DNA from: Sciurus carolinensis
Lineage: Eukaryota; Chordata; Mammalia; Rodentia; Sciuridae
Assembly (NCBI RefSeq): GCF_902686445.1
Contig: NC_062232.1
Location: forward strand, 37,032,454-37,096,453
Length of the DNA stretch: 64,000 nt
Direction: 5' to 3'
The notes under the pieces are model-generated. The model saw only the letters and a list, made by a program, of their open reading frames with translations, was not told the origin of the DNA and did not search any database. Each line of letters begins with the position of its first letter. Positions within the stretch are counted from its first letter, which is position 1. Both the position numbers and the translations under genes were made by a program. Of the stretch, positions 11,730 to 23,036 are shown in pieces.

Positions 11730-11925
11730 GTATTATAGTAGTTAGGAAAGAAGGTTGTTTAGTCAGTCTGCCAAGGAAAAAGTCCCAGTTCCATCTTGTA
11801 CAAAGTATGACCTACTTCAAGCTTCTTAACCTTCTAAGCCTCAATCTGCTCATCTTTAAAATAGAAATAATATTAGTGCCTACCTCATATGAGTTAGAAT
11901 GACTAAATGAAAAAATACATGAGAA
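11730..11925 (+). mobile_element. MIR SINE
   Basis: Diverged MIR: 'aagcctcaatctgctcatct', 'ttaaaatagaaataatatt', 'gtgcctacctcatatga' follow MIR order. The 83-codon ORF overlapping it is chance. Confidence 0.75.
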
Positions 11926-11968
11926 TCTCTTTACAATACTGTGTGACACTTGTCACCATAAAGGTAGG

Positions 11969-12197
11969 ATTTTTTCACTGCTGTACTGAGGATTGAACCA
12001 GGGCTTCCTGCACTCTGGGTAAGCACCCTACCACTGAGCTACACATCGCCAGCCTTTTTTTTTTTTTTTTAATAAATTTTATTTTGAGACAGGGTCCTGT
12101 TAAATTGTCCAGGCTGGTCCTGAACTTGCAACCCTTCTACCTCAGGCTCCCGAGTCAAGTCGCTGGGGACTATAGGTATGTGCCACTGTGCCCAGCC
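11969..12197 (-). mobile_element. Dimeric B1-ID SINE, reversed
   Basis: Reversed ID half (actgaggattgaacca ... actgagctacacatcgcc), T15-type run, then reversed B1 half (tgagacagggtcctgtt; ccactgtgcccagcc). Confidence 0.88.
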
Positions 12198-13574
12198 AAG
12201 GCAAGCTTTCCACAGTGAGGATCATTTTTCTCTCTCCTGGTCATAACAAAATGCCAGTGCTGGAGAAAAAGAGCAATTTTAAATGCCTCGCTGATTCAGA
12301 AAGTCAACTGAAAGAGTCCATAGACTGCTGCCCTCCATGATCTCCTTGAATTAAGATGGCACATGGGCAGATCACCTCAGGGCTCAGGGTGGGGGTGGGG
12401 AGTAAGGCTGAGCATTTGACTTGAATTATTCAGAAAAGGGAAACCTGATAAGGCAGATTGCTGTATGAACTCCTGCTACAGCCTTCACTGTCTTTTCTTC
12501 CTTCAGCTAAGCAGCAGCATTTCCTTTCAGTCACATGACTTGAGAGATACCAACTTCTCATTAGCTACACAAACAAGGTTGCTTCCAGTTTTCCTCTCTC
12601 AGCATCCGTGTCAGACCCTCACTATTGCAGTGAGCAGCTCACAGGAGCCTCACACTGTTTCCTGAGCTTCATATACTCCACAGGAGTCTTTTAGCTACAG
12701 ATGATGAAAAGCCAAATGGAGTTGTTTATGCAAAAGAGGATTTGCTGAAAGGACAGTTTGGGTAGCTATTAGAATCAAAAGATTTACTAAAAAACAGGAA
12801 TCACAAAGGCAAAATCAGGACAGTTCCTGGGACCTCATAAGTTGGAATGAGTTTCTCGGTGGTAGGAACCCTGCATCTGCAGGGTAGGTTCTCCTGCATG
12901 TCATCTGTGCTGTCCACTGCACTTCTCTCTGAGTCTGTGACATGTTCTCCAACCAGTTTTTGCTCAGAGACTGGAATCAACACCTTGGTAGCTGAGTCCC
13001 ACATCTGCTTAGTTTCACTACCCAACAGGAAAGTGACTGCTTTGCTTAGTTCTAAGCAAAATTATTGTAAAGGATGCAACTTGTCTTGGATCACAAGTTC
13101 ATCCTTATTTGAGTACCATCACTGTGGCCAGAGGTTCAGATGTCACCTCTGGTCCATCACTGTAGTCAAAAAGGTAGGATCTATAAGAAGATAATAATTC
13201 TCCTTTAACCTTATGGTTAAGGGTTATCTTGTAGAAGAAAGTCGAGTCTTATATCCAAAAGGAGAGGTGGTGGACAAAATGAACAAATAGATAACCCTAC
13301 AGTCTTATTAAAGACAAAATGTAACCATGAAGACCACATACTGATCAACATGACTTCCAGTTATTTCAGTGGAATATTTGTAACATAGCAGGCACTGATT
13401 TAATCAATATATGAGAAGATGTTTCCACATGAATAATTCTTCTGAGTAACTAAACTTGATCCCTTTAAATGTCAAAGCATGCGTTCTTTAGATCATTTTC
13501 CATGAATTCTCCCTAAAATAGGTGAAAAACTAATTTTTCTGCTTTTATAAGAAGTGTGTCCTGAACAAAATTTA
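12198..13574. other. Unclassified 1.4 kb, possibly ancient repeat in part
   Basis: No gene is supported; overlapping ORFs of 66-115 codons have no domain and lie on both strands. The stretch 13080-13165 (ttggatcacaagttcat ... atcactgtggccagagg) resembles a pan-mammalian repeat I cannot name. The rest shows nothing. Confidence 0.35.
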
Positions 13575-13678
13575 ACCATTGTAATAGCCCCCTCCTTATC
13601 TGTGGTTTTGCTTTTCACAGTTGTAATTACCCACCATCATTCTCATTTGGAAAATTTAAGTAGAAAGTTCCAAGAATG

Positions 13679-13752
13679 AGAAATTCATAAGTTTTTTTTT
13701 TTTCAGTTCTACTAAAAAGAACAAAGAAATAAAAAGAAATTTATAAGTTTTT
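13679..13752 (+). mobile_element. Ultra-short L1 3' end insertion with TSD
   Basis: An extra 38 bases (13697-13734) ending ctactaaaaagaacaaagaa plus an A-rich tail match the extreme 3' end of local L1s. They sit between 18-base direct repeats at 13679-13696 and 13735-13752 that agree at 17 of 18 positions. The flanking Tigger consensus reads through uninterrupted if the insert is removed. Confidence 0.75.
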
Positions 13753-14030
13753 AATTGTGTGACATTCTGAGTAGTGTGATTGAAATCTTGTGCCATCCTG
13801 CTACATCCCTTCATTCTTTTTTCCATTCTTTTTTCCAGCGTGTACTCCTTGTATACATTACCTGCCTGTTAGTTACTCAGTAACTTTCTTGATTATCAGA
13901 TTGATTGTCATGGTATCACAGTACTTATGCTCAAGTACTCTTTATTTTGTTTAATAATAGCCACAAAGTGTAAGAGTAGTGATGCAAAGGAGGAACTAGC
14001 TCATAAAACATGGGAGGATAGATTAAGTCT

Positions 14031-14399
14031 TGTAGGGGTGCCAGGTTAGCTCAGACGCAGGTAAGGGCCATGGAGTCAAGACCCCCACACTCCGGGAGTT
14101 GGGTGAAAGCAGGTCTGTGGCGAGCAGGCTGAAAACTTGTTTATTGTGGGAATAGCCATACATTTTATAGGTTTCCTGCCCAATCACAATGTGCCATGGG
14201 GGATCAGACCACCAGGTTCCTATACAGGTTCCCTTGGTAACACTAGGTCAATTTGGGGCAGTTGTTTACTTTCCTAGGTGGCCAGAGCAGAATGCTCCTC
14301 TCCGCAGGTTTTCCTGATGGGCATGAAGGTGCGAAGGTTTTCCTTTACACACTTGAGACATTCACTGCTGCCATCCAAGAACCAGGATTTCTCCTAACA
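14031..14399 (-). mobile_element. Probable solo LTR, ERV2-like, reversed
   Basis: A 369-base block starting TGTAGGGG and ending CCTAACA interrupts the Tigger element. Six-base flanks AAGTCT and AACTCT differ at one base, consistent with the 6-bp duplication usual for class II ERVs. On the minus strand an AATAAA lies near the R/U5 position (reversed at about 14138-14143). No internal retroviral sequence is present. Confidence 0.55.
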
Positions 14400-14520
14400 A
14401 ACTCTGGTACTATGTGGTAATGCTGCGTGGCATATAGAAAAACTATAGCTTTTGGTACTATCTGTGGTTTCAGGCATCCTCCAGGGATCTTGGAATGTAT
14501 CTCCTGTGGATAAAGTTGGG

Positions 14521-14941
14521 GAGAGGCATTGTACTTATCTTGTGGGATATCAACGATGTTCTTCTGGATTACTGAGGTATACAGAGCTATTTACCCCTAT
14601 GGCAAGGCACCAGATTATATATGTTTTGGTTTCTGATGTCACGTTTAAGTTTTTGGTCTCATGATCTCAGATGTTGTCTCCCACTGCTGTTACTGTGCCT
14701 ATCTTCTAACAACTCTTCCCCTTAAGCATTTTCTCTCTTTGTTTATTAGCTAATTCTAATCTACCATTAACTGGGAAATCAGATGATGAAAAATGTTACA
14801 ATATTGTGCAAAATATGCAAATTCTGAAGCTATACTTTATTGCTTTGTGAAGAAGTAGTCGCTGAATGAAAGTTGGGGACTTGTTTATGAATAAATTAAG
14901 AGAGGTCTTTAGCAATTACCCAGGTATTTCTAGGCACTCAT
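14521..14941. other. No recognised feature
   Basis: AT-rich, without gene or repeat assignment. Confidence 0.35.
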
Positions 14942-15313
14942 TGCTGTAGTTTGGATCTTCAAGGCCCATGTGTTAAAGACTTGGTTCCTAGGATGGTACT
15001 GTTGGAAGGTGCTGTGCATCTTTAAGTGGTGGAGCCTAGTGGGAGATTTTTATCTCATTGGCAGCATACTTTTGAAGGGCATTGCGGAACCTCACCCTCT
15101 TTCTGTTCTTTTGCTTCCTGGTTGTGAAGTGAGCAGTTTGCTCTGCTACCATGCTCTCCCCATTGCCTCCAGGACACTCATCAAATGCTCAAAACAATGA
15201 GTTCACTTAATCTCAGATTGGAATCTCCAAAATCATGAACCAAAATAAAACTTTCCTCTTTATAAGTTAATTATCTCAGCTATTTCATTACAGTGACAGA
15301 AAACTGACTCTGT
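14942..15313 (+). mobile_element. MaLR LTR (solo)
   Basis: MaLR-type LTR: tgctgtagtttggatc start, 'gtggagcctagtggga', 'ttttgcttcctggttgtga', polyadenylation signal AATAAA in 'ccaaaataaaactttcc', and 'acagaaaactgac' close. Related to but not identical with the LTRs at 42.4 and 44.3 kb. Confidence 0.75.
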
Positions 15314-15415
15314 CTTTTTCTTTCCTATGTTCAACTATTTCAGTTTACAGATGTGTTCTAGCGGATCAACCTAAAATATGATTTTGTAGTAACAGAGGTA
15401 TTGCTTTACTTCTTA

Positions 15416-15552
15416 TTTTTTTTATTTTTATTTTTTTTTGTGGTACCAGAGATTGAACCCAGGGACTTAACCACTGAGCCGGATTCCCAGCCCTCCTGCC
15501 TCAGCCTCCCCAGCCGCTGGGATTACAGGCGTGCGCCACCACATCCAACCTA
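15416..15552 (-). mobile_element. B1-ID SINE with internal deletion, reversed
   Basis: Reversed ID half joins almost directly to the reversed B1 5' part (ctgcctcagcctccccagc, gctgggattacaggcg). About 70 bases of the middle (linker and the end of B1) are missing compared with its relatives. Confidence 0.85.
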
Positions 15553-16159
15553 ATCTTTTCATTTTTAAGCATCCATTTGTCTGTGAATCCTCACTCAGCT
15601 AACTATTTTAGGCCATTTCCAATAAGTCAAAACTGGACTCCCTTTCAGTCACTAAATGAATACACAGAGAGAGGGGAATGGGATTAAAATTCCCACTGAC
15701 TCAGCAGCTTCCTGCCATGGAAAGAGAAAATTAGAGACAACACTTTCTGTAGATAAATAACTATTAAAAGCTGTGATTTCAAAATGCAATGTTGGATTTT
15801 GGGATTTGATTAAAATATTTCCTTGTAAGGAAGAAAGCATGCAACAAAAATCAACATGGAATTGAGAAAAGATCTGAATTCAAACACAGAGACCCAGTTT
15901 TTGCTATAGATAATAATAACAATAATAATAATAATAACCAGCCCAGTCCTCTGTTACTAAATGAATAGATTGAAATGCACATGTCTGAGGAGGCCCCACT
16001 CTAGAAACTTAATCTCCAAAAGTAGTAAGTCTCACTCCATTTCCACCTGGCTAAACAACAGTCCAGTTGGTCTATTCAGGAGAAAATAAAACTGATTGTA
16101 TGGCAAAATTACATAGGTATTCTAGTTACTTTGACTGCATGATAATATACCTGAAAACT
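15553..16159. other. Unclassified, with an (AAT)n tract
   Basis: No gene seen. An AAT/AAC trinucleotide tract lies at about 15909-15939. Confidence 0.4.
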
Positions 16160-16800
16160 TAATGGCTTAAAACAGTAACATTCACATGGTATGTAGCCTT
16201 TTCAGAGTGGCTTCTTTCACTTAGTAATATGCATTTAAAGTTTCTCCATGTCATACACAATAAAATATTACTCAGCCATAATAAAGAATAAAATTATGGC
16301 ATTTGCAGGTAAATGGATGGAGTTGGAGAATATCATGCTAAGTGAAATAAGCCAATCCCAAAAAACCAAAGGCCGAAAGTTTTCTCTGATAAGCGGATAC
16401 TGATACACAATCAGGGGGAGGTGGTAAGGGAAGAATGGAGGAATGTTGGATTATGTAGAGGGAAATGAGGGGAGGGGAGGGTGCAGCGGAAGGAAAGAGG
16501 ATGGAATGATACGCATCATTACCCTATGTACATGTATGATTACATGAATGGTGTGACTCTACATCATGTACAACCAGAGAAATGAAAGGTTGTACTCCAT
16601 TTGTGTACAATGAACCAAAATGCATTCTGCTGCCATGTATAACTAAATAGAACAAATAATTTTAAAATTTTTTAAAATAAAGTTTCTCTATGTCTTTTCT
16701 GGATAGTTCATTTCTTTTTAATGCTGAATGATATTCCATTGTTTGAATGTACTATGACTTGTGCGTCCGTTCTCCTACTGAAGGACATCTTGTGGACCTG
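16160..16800 (-). mobile_element. Old L1M fragment, split by a younger L1
   Basis: Antisense L1M ORF2-3' UTR sequence (16160-16252) resumes at 16695-16800 after an inserted sense L1. Host blocks include 'ttcacttagtaatatgca' on the left and 'gaatgatattccattg' on the right. Confidence 0.7.
16236..16694 (+). mobile_element. 5'-truncated L1 inside an older antisense L1, with TSD
   Basis: Body 16253-16677: end of ORF2, 3' UTR and A-rich tail. Direct repeats at 16236-16252 and 16678-16694 match at 16 of 17 bases (TAAAGTTTCTCcATGTC). Inserted opposite to its host L1. Confidence 0.92.
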
Positions 16801-17463
16801 CTTCTTCTTTTTTTGTTTTTCTTTACTTCTTTACAATTTTTATTGAATATTTTAAAAAAATTTTTTCCCATCCCCATCACCCCACCCCTGCCCTCACTCC
16901 CCTCTGTGTAATCCAAAGTTCCTTCATTCTTCCCTACCCACCCCCCACTAGGAATCAGCCTCTGCTTATAAAGCAAACATTCGGCCTTTAGTTTTTTGGG
17001 ATTGACTTATCTCACTTAGCATGATATTCTCCAAGTCCATCCATTTACCCGCAAATGCCATAATTTCATTCTTCTTTAAGGCTGAGTAATATTCCATTGT
17101 CTATATGTATCACATTTTCTTTATTCATTCATCTGTTGAAGGGCATCTAGATTGGTTCCATAGTTTAGCTATTGTGAATTGAGCTGCTATAAACATTGAT
17201 GTGGCTGTGTGACTGTAGTATGCTGATTTTAAGTCCTTTGGGTATAAACAGAGGAGTAGGATAGCTGAGTCAAATGGTAGTTCCATTTCAAGTTTTTGAG
17301 GAATCTCCATACTGCTTTCCTGAGTGGTTGCACCAATCTATAGTCCCACCAGCAATGTATAAGTGAACCTTTTTCCCCACATCCTCGCCAACATTTATTA
17401 TTGCTTGTATTCTTGATAATCTCTAATCTGACTGGAGTGAGATGAAATCTTAGAGTAGTGAAG
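16801..17463 (-). mobile_element. 5'-truncated L1, reversed
   Basis: Antisense L1 3' UTR (polypyrimidine block 16868-16950, the reversed G-rich tract) followed by antisense ORF2 end. Minus-strand translation gives the same conserved C-terminal motifs as the full-length copy ([14 protein letters not shown]), with a break between two overlapping frames near 17.25-17.30 kb. Confidence 0.88.
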
Positions 17464-17876
17464 AGGGATGAATAGGCAGAGGCCATAGGATTTTTAGGAA
17501 AGTGAAAAACACTCTGAACAAATCCCATCAATACATACAACTATAAAGCACCAATAAAAAATGTGGAATAAAAAGAAAAACACTGTATGAAACTACAAAG
17601 GTGGATGCAAGTCACTATGCATTTTTCCAAACCTATAGGATGTATGGCACCAAGAGTGAGCTCTAATATAAACCACGGACTTGGGATGATTCCGATGTGT
17701 CCATGTAGGTTCACCACTTGGAACATTTGTATTCCTGGAGCAGGATGCTGATCATGGGAGAGTCAGTCCCCAGGGGGTTCAGGGGAGCAGGGGGATATGG
17801 GAAATCTCTGTACTTTCCCCTTTCGATTTTACTATAAACTTAAAACTCCCCTGAGTAAAATCTTAAATGAATCTTT
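17464..17876 (+). mobile_element. Old L1 3' UTR (tentative)
   Basis: Ends with 'gggatatgggaaatctctg' and 'actataaacttaaaactc', a pattern I associate with ancient L1 3' ends. No open frame. Confidence 0.45.
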
Positions 17877-18049
17877 TTAAAAAGCAGGTTTTACAAAAGG
17901 GTGGTATATGCCCTTAATTATGTAAAATAAATACATATTTGTATACATAAGAAAATAAACAGTATCATTCATTTTGCTCACATATCTGCATTAGTAGGCA
18001 GGGTTCATTAGGGATAGTTCATCTCAGCTCCACTGTCAGCTAGGATAAT
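17877..18049. other. No recognised feature
   Basis: Short spacer, AT-rich. Confidence 0.3.
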
Positions 18050-18435
18050 ATAAAGGCCAGCTTCGCTTGGTCTTAGCAGAGTTGGCTTAAAGGCAGGAGG
18101 CTGGAATCATCCAAGGCTTGCTCACTCAAGTTTGGCAGCTGATGCTGGGAAGACTCAAAAAAGCTGGTGTGGTTGGACAACCGGAGCTCCTTGGGCATGT
18201 CTTTCTATCTCTTTGTGATCCCTGTCTAGCATGGTGGCCTCTAGAGAGTCAGACTTCTTACCTGAGGGCTCCAGGATCCCAAGGCAAGTGTCCCAAGAGG
18301 ACAAAAGCCAGGCAGAAGCTGTATTACCTCTTATAATCCAACTTCATTGGCTGACCCATATTCAAGAGGAAGAAATAGACTACATCTCAGTGGCGTGTAC
18401 TGTCCAAGAGTTTGTGGGAACATTTTGAAACACCA
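18050..18435. mobile_element. Ancient LTR-like repeat
   Basis: Contains blocks familiar from old mammalian LTR repeats: 'agcatggtggcctctagag', 'agtcagacttcttac', 'tccaagaggacaaaagcc', 'ttgtgggaacattttgaaa', ending in caccaca. I cannot name the subfamily. Confidence 0.45.
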
Positions 18436-18986
18436 CATTTGGTGACTTGTTCATTCTGAGGAGTGGACAACAGATACTGGCATCTCAAGTTTCTTACTGT
18501 GGCCATTCCAGACCTAGCCAGGTACTAACCCCTCCTGGCATCTTGGCCAAGTGCATCAAGTTTCATGAGTAGGCTAACGAGGTGCTTATATTTGGGTGAA
18601 TCTGAAACAGGAAGAGAAGGAAAAGAAGAAGTGACTGGGCTTAATTAGTGACTGTCCTTTCCCAGAAGCCCTGCAATGAGGAAGCTCTGGCAAGGTTGCC
18701 TTGCAGCAGGTTCAGCTTTCATCAGCTCAAGATCCCCAGAGCCAAGACCAAGCGGAAGCTGCCACAGTGATAACTTTAGAGAACTCAGCCTGAGCAGGGA
18801 AGTGAGAGCACTCAGGTTCACTAGAAGTACCTCAGATCGTTGCCCTGTGGTCCCTTCAGATTCATTTACACCATCAACGTAGAAGTTACTAAAAATAAGA
18901 GCAAGCATAATAGACATTTTAGAGTCATGAATCACTTTGGGCTTTGTAAATCGTATCCACAGATGTTCTCTCATTTTCTTCTCTAT
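18436..18986. other. No recognised feature
   Basis: A 109-codon minus-strand ORF and smaller plus-strand ORFs here have no domain, and their frames conflict. Not called as a gene. Confidence 0.35.
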
Positions 18987-19105
18987 TATAATAGAACTTT
19001 TTTTTTTTTTTTTTTTTTTGTAGTGCTGGGGTTTGAACCCAGGGCCTTATGCTTGCAAGGCCAGCACTCTACCAACTGAGCTATATTCCCAGCCCTATAA
19101 TAGAA
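18987..19105 (-). mobile_element. ID SINE, reversed, with TSD
   Basis: T19 tract (reversed A tail), reversed B box (tttgaacccagggcc) and A box (accaactgagctatattccc). Ten-base repeat TATAATAGAA at 18987-18996 and 19096-19105. Confidence 0.94.
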
Positions 19106-21445
19106 TTTTTGACGACTTCTCTACTGAGTAGCAACAGAAATCACTATCAACTTCACCTTTAAGAAGGAAATTGGGAGGGTACTGGAAAAGATAACTTCCT
19201 TTATTAGAAAAGACTTGGATAGCTGCTTGCATGGTGACTTTCATTGATCAAGAAGACTACCAGTTTTTTCAAGAAGTTCTCTCTGGTACTCTAGTTTGGA
19301 GTAATTGTTCCCTTTTTCTTCAGTCTCATACCACAATGATCACATGTTTATTTTACATTTTTCCCTTGGGTGCTATATTTTGTTTAGTTATTTTAATGTC
19401 CTTACCCTATTCCCCACTCTCAGCCCACAATTGTGAACTTTGAAGCATTATGAATTATTTTGTTGAATTTTTATTCCCTAAAGCATCTAGCATGGGGCCT
19501 TCCATGTCTGTTCATAGAAGAGTGAATGTATGAAAACACATAATATAGAAAATTTGACATAAAAAAATGTGAAGACATGTGAACATCATAGTCATAAACA
19601 GAAAGGGTGTCTCTCACTATGGAAGAAAACTAAGAAAAAATAAAAGCAGATAATCTTATTTATGTGTAGTTTAAGGAAATATTTCAATATCATCATCTAC
19701 CCATTTCAATGAGTATGTGTGTAGCGGTGTATCTTGTGGGGACCACATCAATATTTGCTTCATTATCATCAGCAGAGAATAGACTTTTAATATTTTATAG
19801 TAATTTTATGACCATCTCATTTGGAAATTGCATAAATATTATGAGACACTCATTGTTTTAATAAGCTAGATTTATGAGCGATGCTTCTAGTATCAAATGA
19901 AGAGAAGCCTCATCATACTTTGCTTGTAAATGAGTTTTCATATTGCCAAGTCAATTATTATGGTTCTGAGACACTGAACCCAGAAAATCATTTCAGAGTC
20001 AGGAATGCTTGATTTGTAAGATGTGAAGGAAATGGATGTCTTTACTTTGAATTATCATCAAAATCAAAGATAGTAACATATTAACTTTTGAGGGATGAGA
20101 ACTCCAAGGCCAATGAAGTGAGACTAATTCTTTGTCTTTTGGTGCAAAGAGCTGATTGTCCATGTAAGAAAGCAAATCACAGGGTCCATGAAAGGGACAA
20201 TGCCACTCACTCCAGGAGCAGAAGATGTACAGTTTAGGTTTTTCAAGGCAATGGGGCACTGATTACATGGTGGTATAGACTGGAGCATACCCTGTTTCCA
20301 GATCATGGTGACGACCATTCTAGCTCAGTGCAGGTAGGGCCACACAGCTTCCATCCCCCTCTCCTAAAGTCAGACTGTCTGTCCTCTGATTTTCCATGAA
20401 CAGTGACAGTCTTACTCAACTACCATGAAAATAGAAGAAATCTACCTGATGAAAGAGACGAATACTTTTATTCAAGGGTTGAAATAACCCTAAGAGGAAG
20501 AAAGAGGGAAATCAGATGTCATTGCTCTCCATTCTTGTGAGATGGGATCTTATTAGATAGAAGGGGAAACTGAGGAACTCATACAGGATTTGAATGCTTG
20601 TTCCACATGTAACTTGCATTGGTCTATGTTTCCCAAAGGAAGAAACAAGGTTCTTTATAGTAATGAATAAAGCTCACACTTCAGACCCTCAAAATTCACT
20701 GGACTTCAGAACTACTTCTTTCCCTCCCTAATGATTTGAGGGACCCTGGAAACCCACACCCCCTGAGCTTCCTTTTTCCCTCCACCCTGTCCTGTCTTCG
20801 CAAAGCTTGCACACTGACATTTATCAAACCAAGTCCCACTCACTCCTCCCAGCCCCAGGTACTTGCCTTCTTAACTTTGCTTGTGTTGAATCTTTATCTG
20901 AAAGGTGGGGAAAGGGCCCTTTTATTCAGGGGCACAAGACAAGGCCCAGAACCCCTATCCCAAAGCCCTAAAGGCAGATGTCCACCATCTCAATCAATCC
21001 TTTCATTTATTGCACTCACCTTTTCTTTGGGAACATAGATCAAGTCGTTTGGGCAGTTTCATAATGAAACAGTGCGAGGGGCACTGCTCAGTGTAAGCAG
21101 ACAATGTGCCCCACTCCTCAGGCTGTGCTAACTCTTTCCACTCAGCATGAACTCCTAATCCAAACATTTCTGTTCAGGACATTAAGGTGTGCTTGGTGGT
21201 CTTGAGTTTTGGGGTCTCTTCACACTGGTGGCGGGGGGCATCAGACCCTAACCCCAACAGACATTAGCTTAAAGTTCAGTTTAATTATGTGACCCTTAAC
21301 CTGAGTGACTCTATCTGGTTTGATCTGATCTCTTGGGCTGTACAGGAGCTCAGTCCAAAGCAATGGCCTCCCATAAATTTCATTTAACACATACAAAGGA
21401 CGTTGTATTACTCAGAGTTATTCAGAGAAACAAAACCAAAAGGAG

Positions 21446-21447
<2 letters not shown>
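19106..21447. other. 2.3 kb without a recognised feature
   Basis: One of the longest repeat-free stretches. No ORF shows a domain or plausible exon structure. It may be unique DNA or decayed repeat. GC rises modestly at 20.7-21.1 kb. Confidence 0.4.

Positions 21448-21484
<37 letters not shown>
21448..21484. repeat. (CA)n microsatellite
   Basis: Uninterrupted CA dinucleotide tract followed by a short GA-rich run. Confidence 0.97.
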
Positions 21485-21488
<4 letters not shown>

Positions 21489-21547
21489 GAGAGAAGGAGA
21501 GAGTGCTATGTATTAGGGAAATTAGTTCATGTAATTATGGAAGTGTT

Positions 21548-21748
21548 TAGTCTAGTCAGTTTCACATTGCTGTGACCAAAAACTTGACAAGGACAATTTA
21601 GAAGAGGAAAAGTTTATCTGGGGCTCATGATTTCAGAAGTCTCAGTTCATAGATGACTGACTCCATGACTCTGGGCCTAAAATGAGGTAGAACATCATGG
21701 CAGAAGTGCATGGAGAGGGAAAGCATCTCAGAACATGACCAACAGGAA

Positions 21749-21798
<50 letters not shown>

Positions 21799-22013
21799 CT
21801 GCTCAACAAGGACAAAATATATACCCCAAAGGCATGCCACCAAAGACCCACCTCCTCTAGCCACACCCTGCCTGCCTACAGTTACCACCCAGTTGATCTC
21901 TATCAGGGGATTAGATTAAAACTTCCATAACCCAATAATTTCATCTTTAAACTTTCTTGCATTGTTCCACACATGAACTTTAGGGGAACACCACATATCT
22001 AAGCCACAGCAGG
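21548..22013 (-). mobile_element. MaLR LTR, reversed, with (AG)n expansion
   Basis: Same family as the LTR pair at 42.4/44.3 kb, read backwards: 'ttcacattgctgtgacc', 'aacatcatggcagaagtgc', 'tctttcttgcattgttcc'-like end. An (AG)n tract at 21751-21796 has grown inside it, at the place where the sense copies have a short TCTCT run. Confidence 0.8.
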
Positions 22014-22273
22014 AGATCAAGAAGTTCCACCACACATGTCTGCAAGCTGAAGAAACAGGAAAACCAGTGGTATAATTCTGTGTGAGTCCAAAGGCCTGAG
22101 AATCAGAATAGCTGATGGCATGTCTCCCAGTCTGAACCCAAAGGCCTGAGAACGAGGGGTGTTAAGGGGTCGGAAGAGTAGTGGTAAAAGTCCCCAAATC
22201 AGAAGTCTGAAAACCAGCCTCACCCCAATGTCAAAGGGCAAGAGAAGATGGATGTATCTGTTCAAGGTAAAAG
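22014..22273. other. No recognised feature
   Basis: Short unassigned spacer containing a loose direct repeat of 'ggcctgagaa' (about 22090 and 22143). Confidence 0.3.
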
Positions 22274-22424
22274 AAAGAAGGCTGGAGTTGTAGCTCAGAG
22301 ATAGAGCACTTGCCTAGCATGTGTGAGGTACTGAGTTCAATCCCCAGTACCACATATAAATAAATAAATAAATAAAATAAAGATATTGTGTCCATCTATA
22401 TCCAAAAATAAATAAATAAATAAA
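22274..22424 (+). mobile_element. Long-tail ID SINE
   Basis: ID body (gttgtagctcagagatag; gagttcaatccccagtacc), then the conserved tail: cacata(AAAT)n, 'aaagatattgtgtccatc' and a final A-rich (AAAT)n. This is the plus-strand form of the tail seen reversed at 11.3, 31.6 and 47.4 kb. Confidence 0.92.
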
Positions 22425-22984
22425 CGAAGAGAATTCACCTTTCCTCCACCTTTTTGTTCTATTTGAACCCTCAACAGATTGGATGATGCTCCCTCTCCCC
22501 ACCCCACATACTGATGAGGGAGAATCTTCCTTACTCAGTCTACTGATTCAAATGTTAATCTCTTCCAGAAACACTCTCATAGACATACCCCAAAATAATG
22601 TCGTTCTGGTTATCTGGGTATCACTTAGCCTAGTCAAGCTTACACATAAAATTAATTATCATGGATGCCTTAGAGTTTAATTCTCTTATAGAACTCCAAT
22701 TGAGAAAGTCTGGTCTATACTAAGATTTTCTTTTTGGTAATAGGCAGTACCTTTTCACCTTTCCAAATGTGATGGGCATAGGTAAATTTATGCATAAATC
22801 CTGACGAGGTGACCTTATTGAGATCACACAGATCACTTTTGTCACCCAATGCCAAATCATGATCATTCAACAGGTCCTTCAATGACTACGTGGCCTTCAA
22901 CAGCTGTAAATACACCATTACATAGTTGAACCAAAGTGTCCCCAAGTATTTTCTGCTGTTGGACATTGTGGCAGCAGCTGTTTT
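22425..22984. other. No recognised feature
   Basis: No supported gene or repeat. Confidence 0.35.
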
Positions 22985-23036
22985 TTCTTCTCCTCCTCCT
23001 CCTCCTCCTTCTCCTCCTCCTCCCCCTCCTACTCCT
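22985..23036. repeat. (CTC)n trinucleotide microsatellite
   Basis: Interrupted TCC/CTC tract. It produces artificial poly-Leu and poly-Arg ORFs on the two strands. Confidence 0.95.

Larger units (their letters stand above)
13575..14520 (+). mobile_element. Tigger-like DNA transposon remnant, twice interrupted
   Basis: The left terminal region (gccccctccttatctgtgg) and right terminal region (cctgtggataaagttgggg) are roughly inverted copies. Internally, 13964-13990 looks like the very start of a Tigger-type transposase frame (ending in codons for KSSDA) with its ATG mutated to ATA. The coding body is missing, so this is a nonautonomous or deleted copy. Two later insertions, a mini-L1 at 13697-13734 and a solo LTR at 14031-14399, lie inside it. 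Confidence 0.65.

Noticed and set aside
18645..18974. 109-codon minus-strand ORF as a gene
   Set aside because: Overlapped by an antisense ORF, no domain, no splice context.
21333..21919. ORFs over CA and GA repeats
   Set aside because: Low-complexity artefacts (poly His-Thr, Arg-Glu, Leu-Ser).
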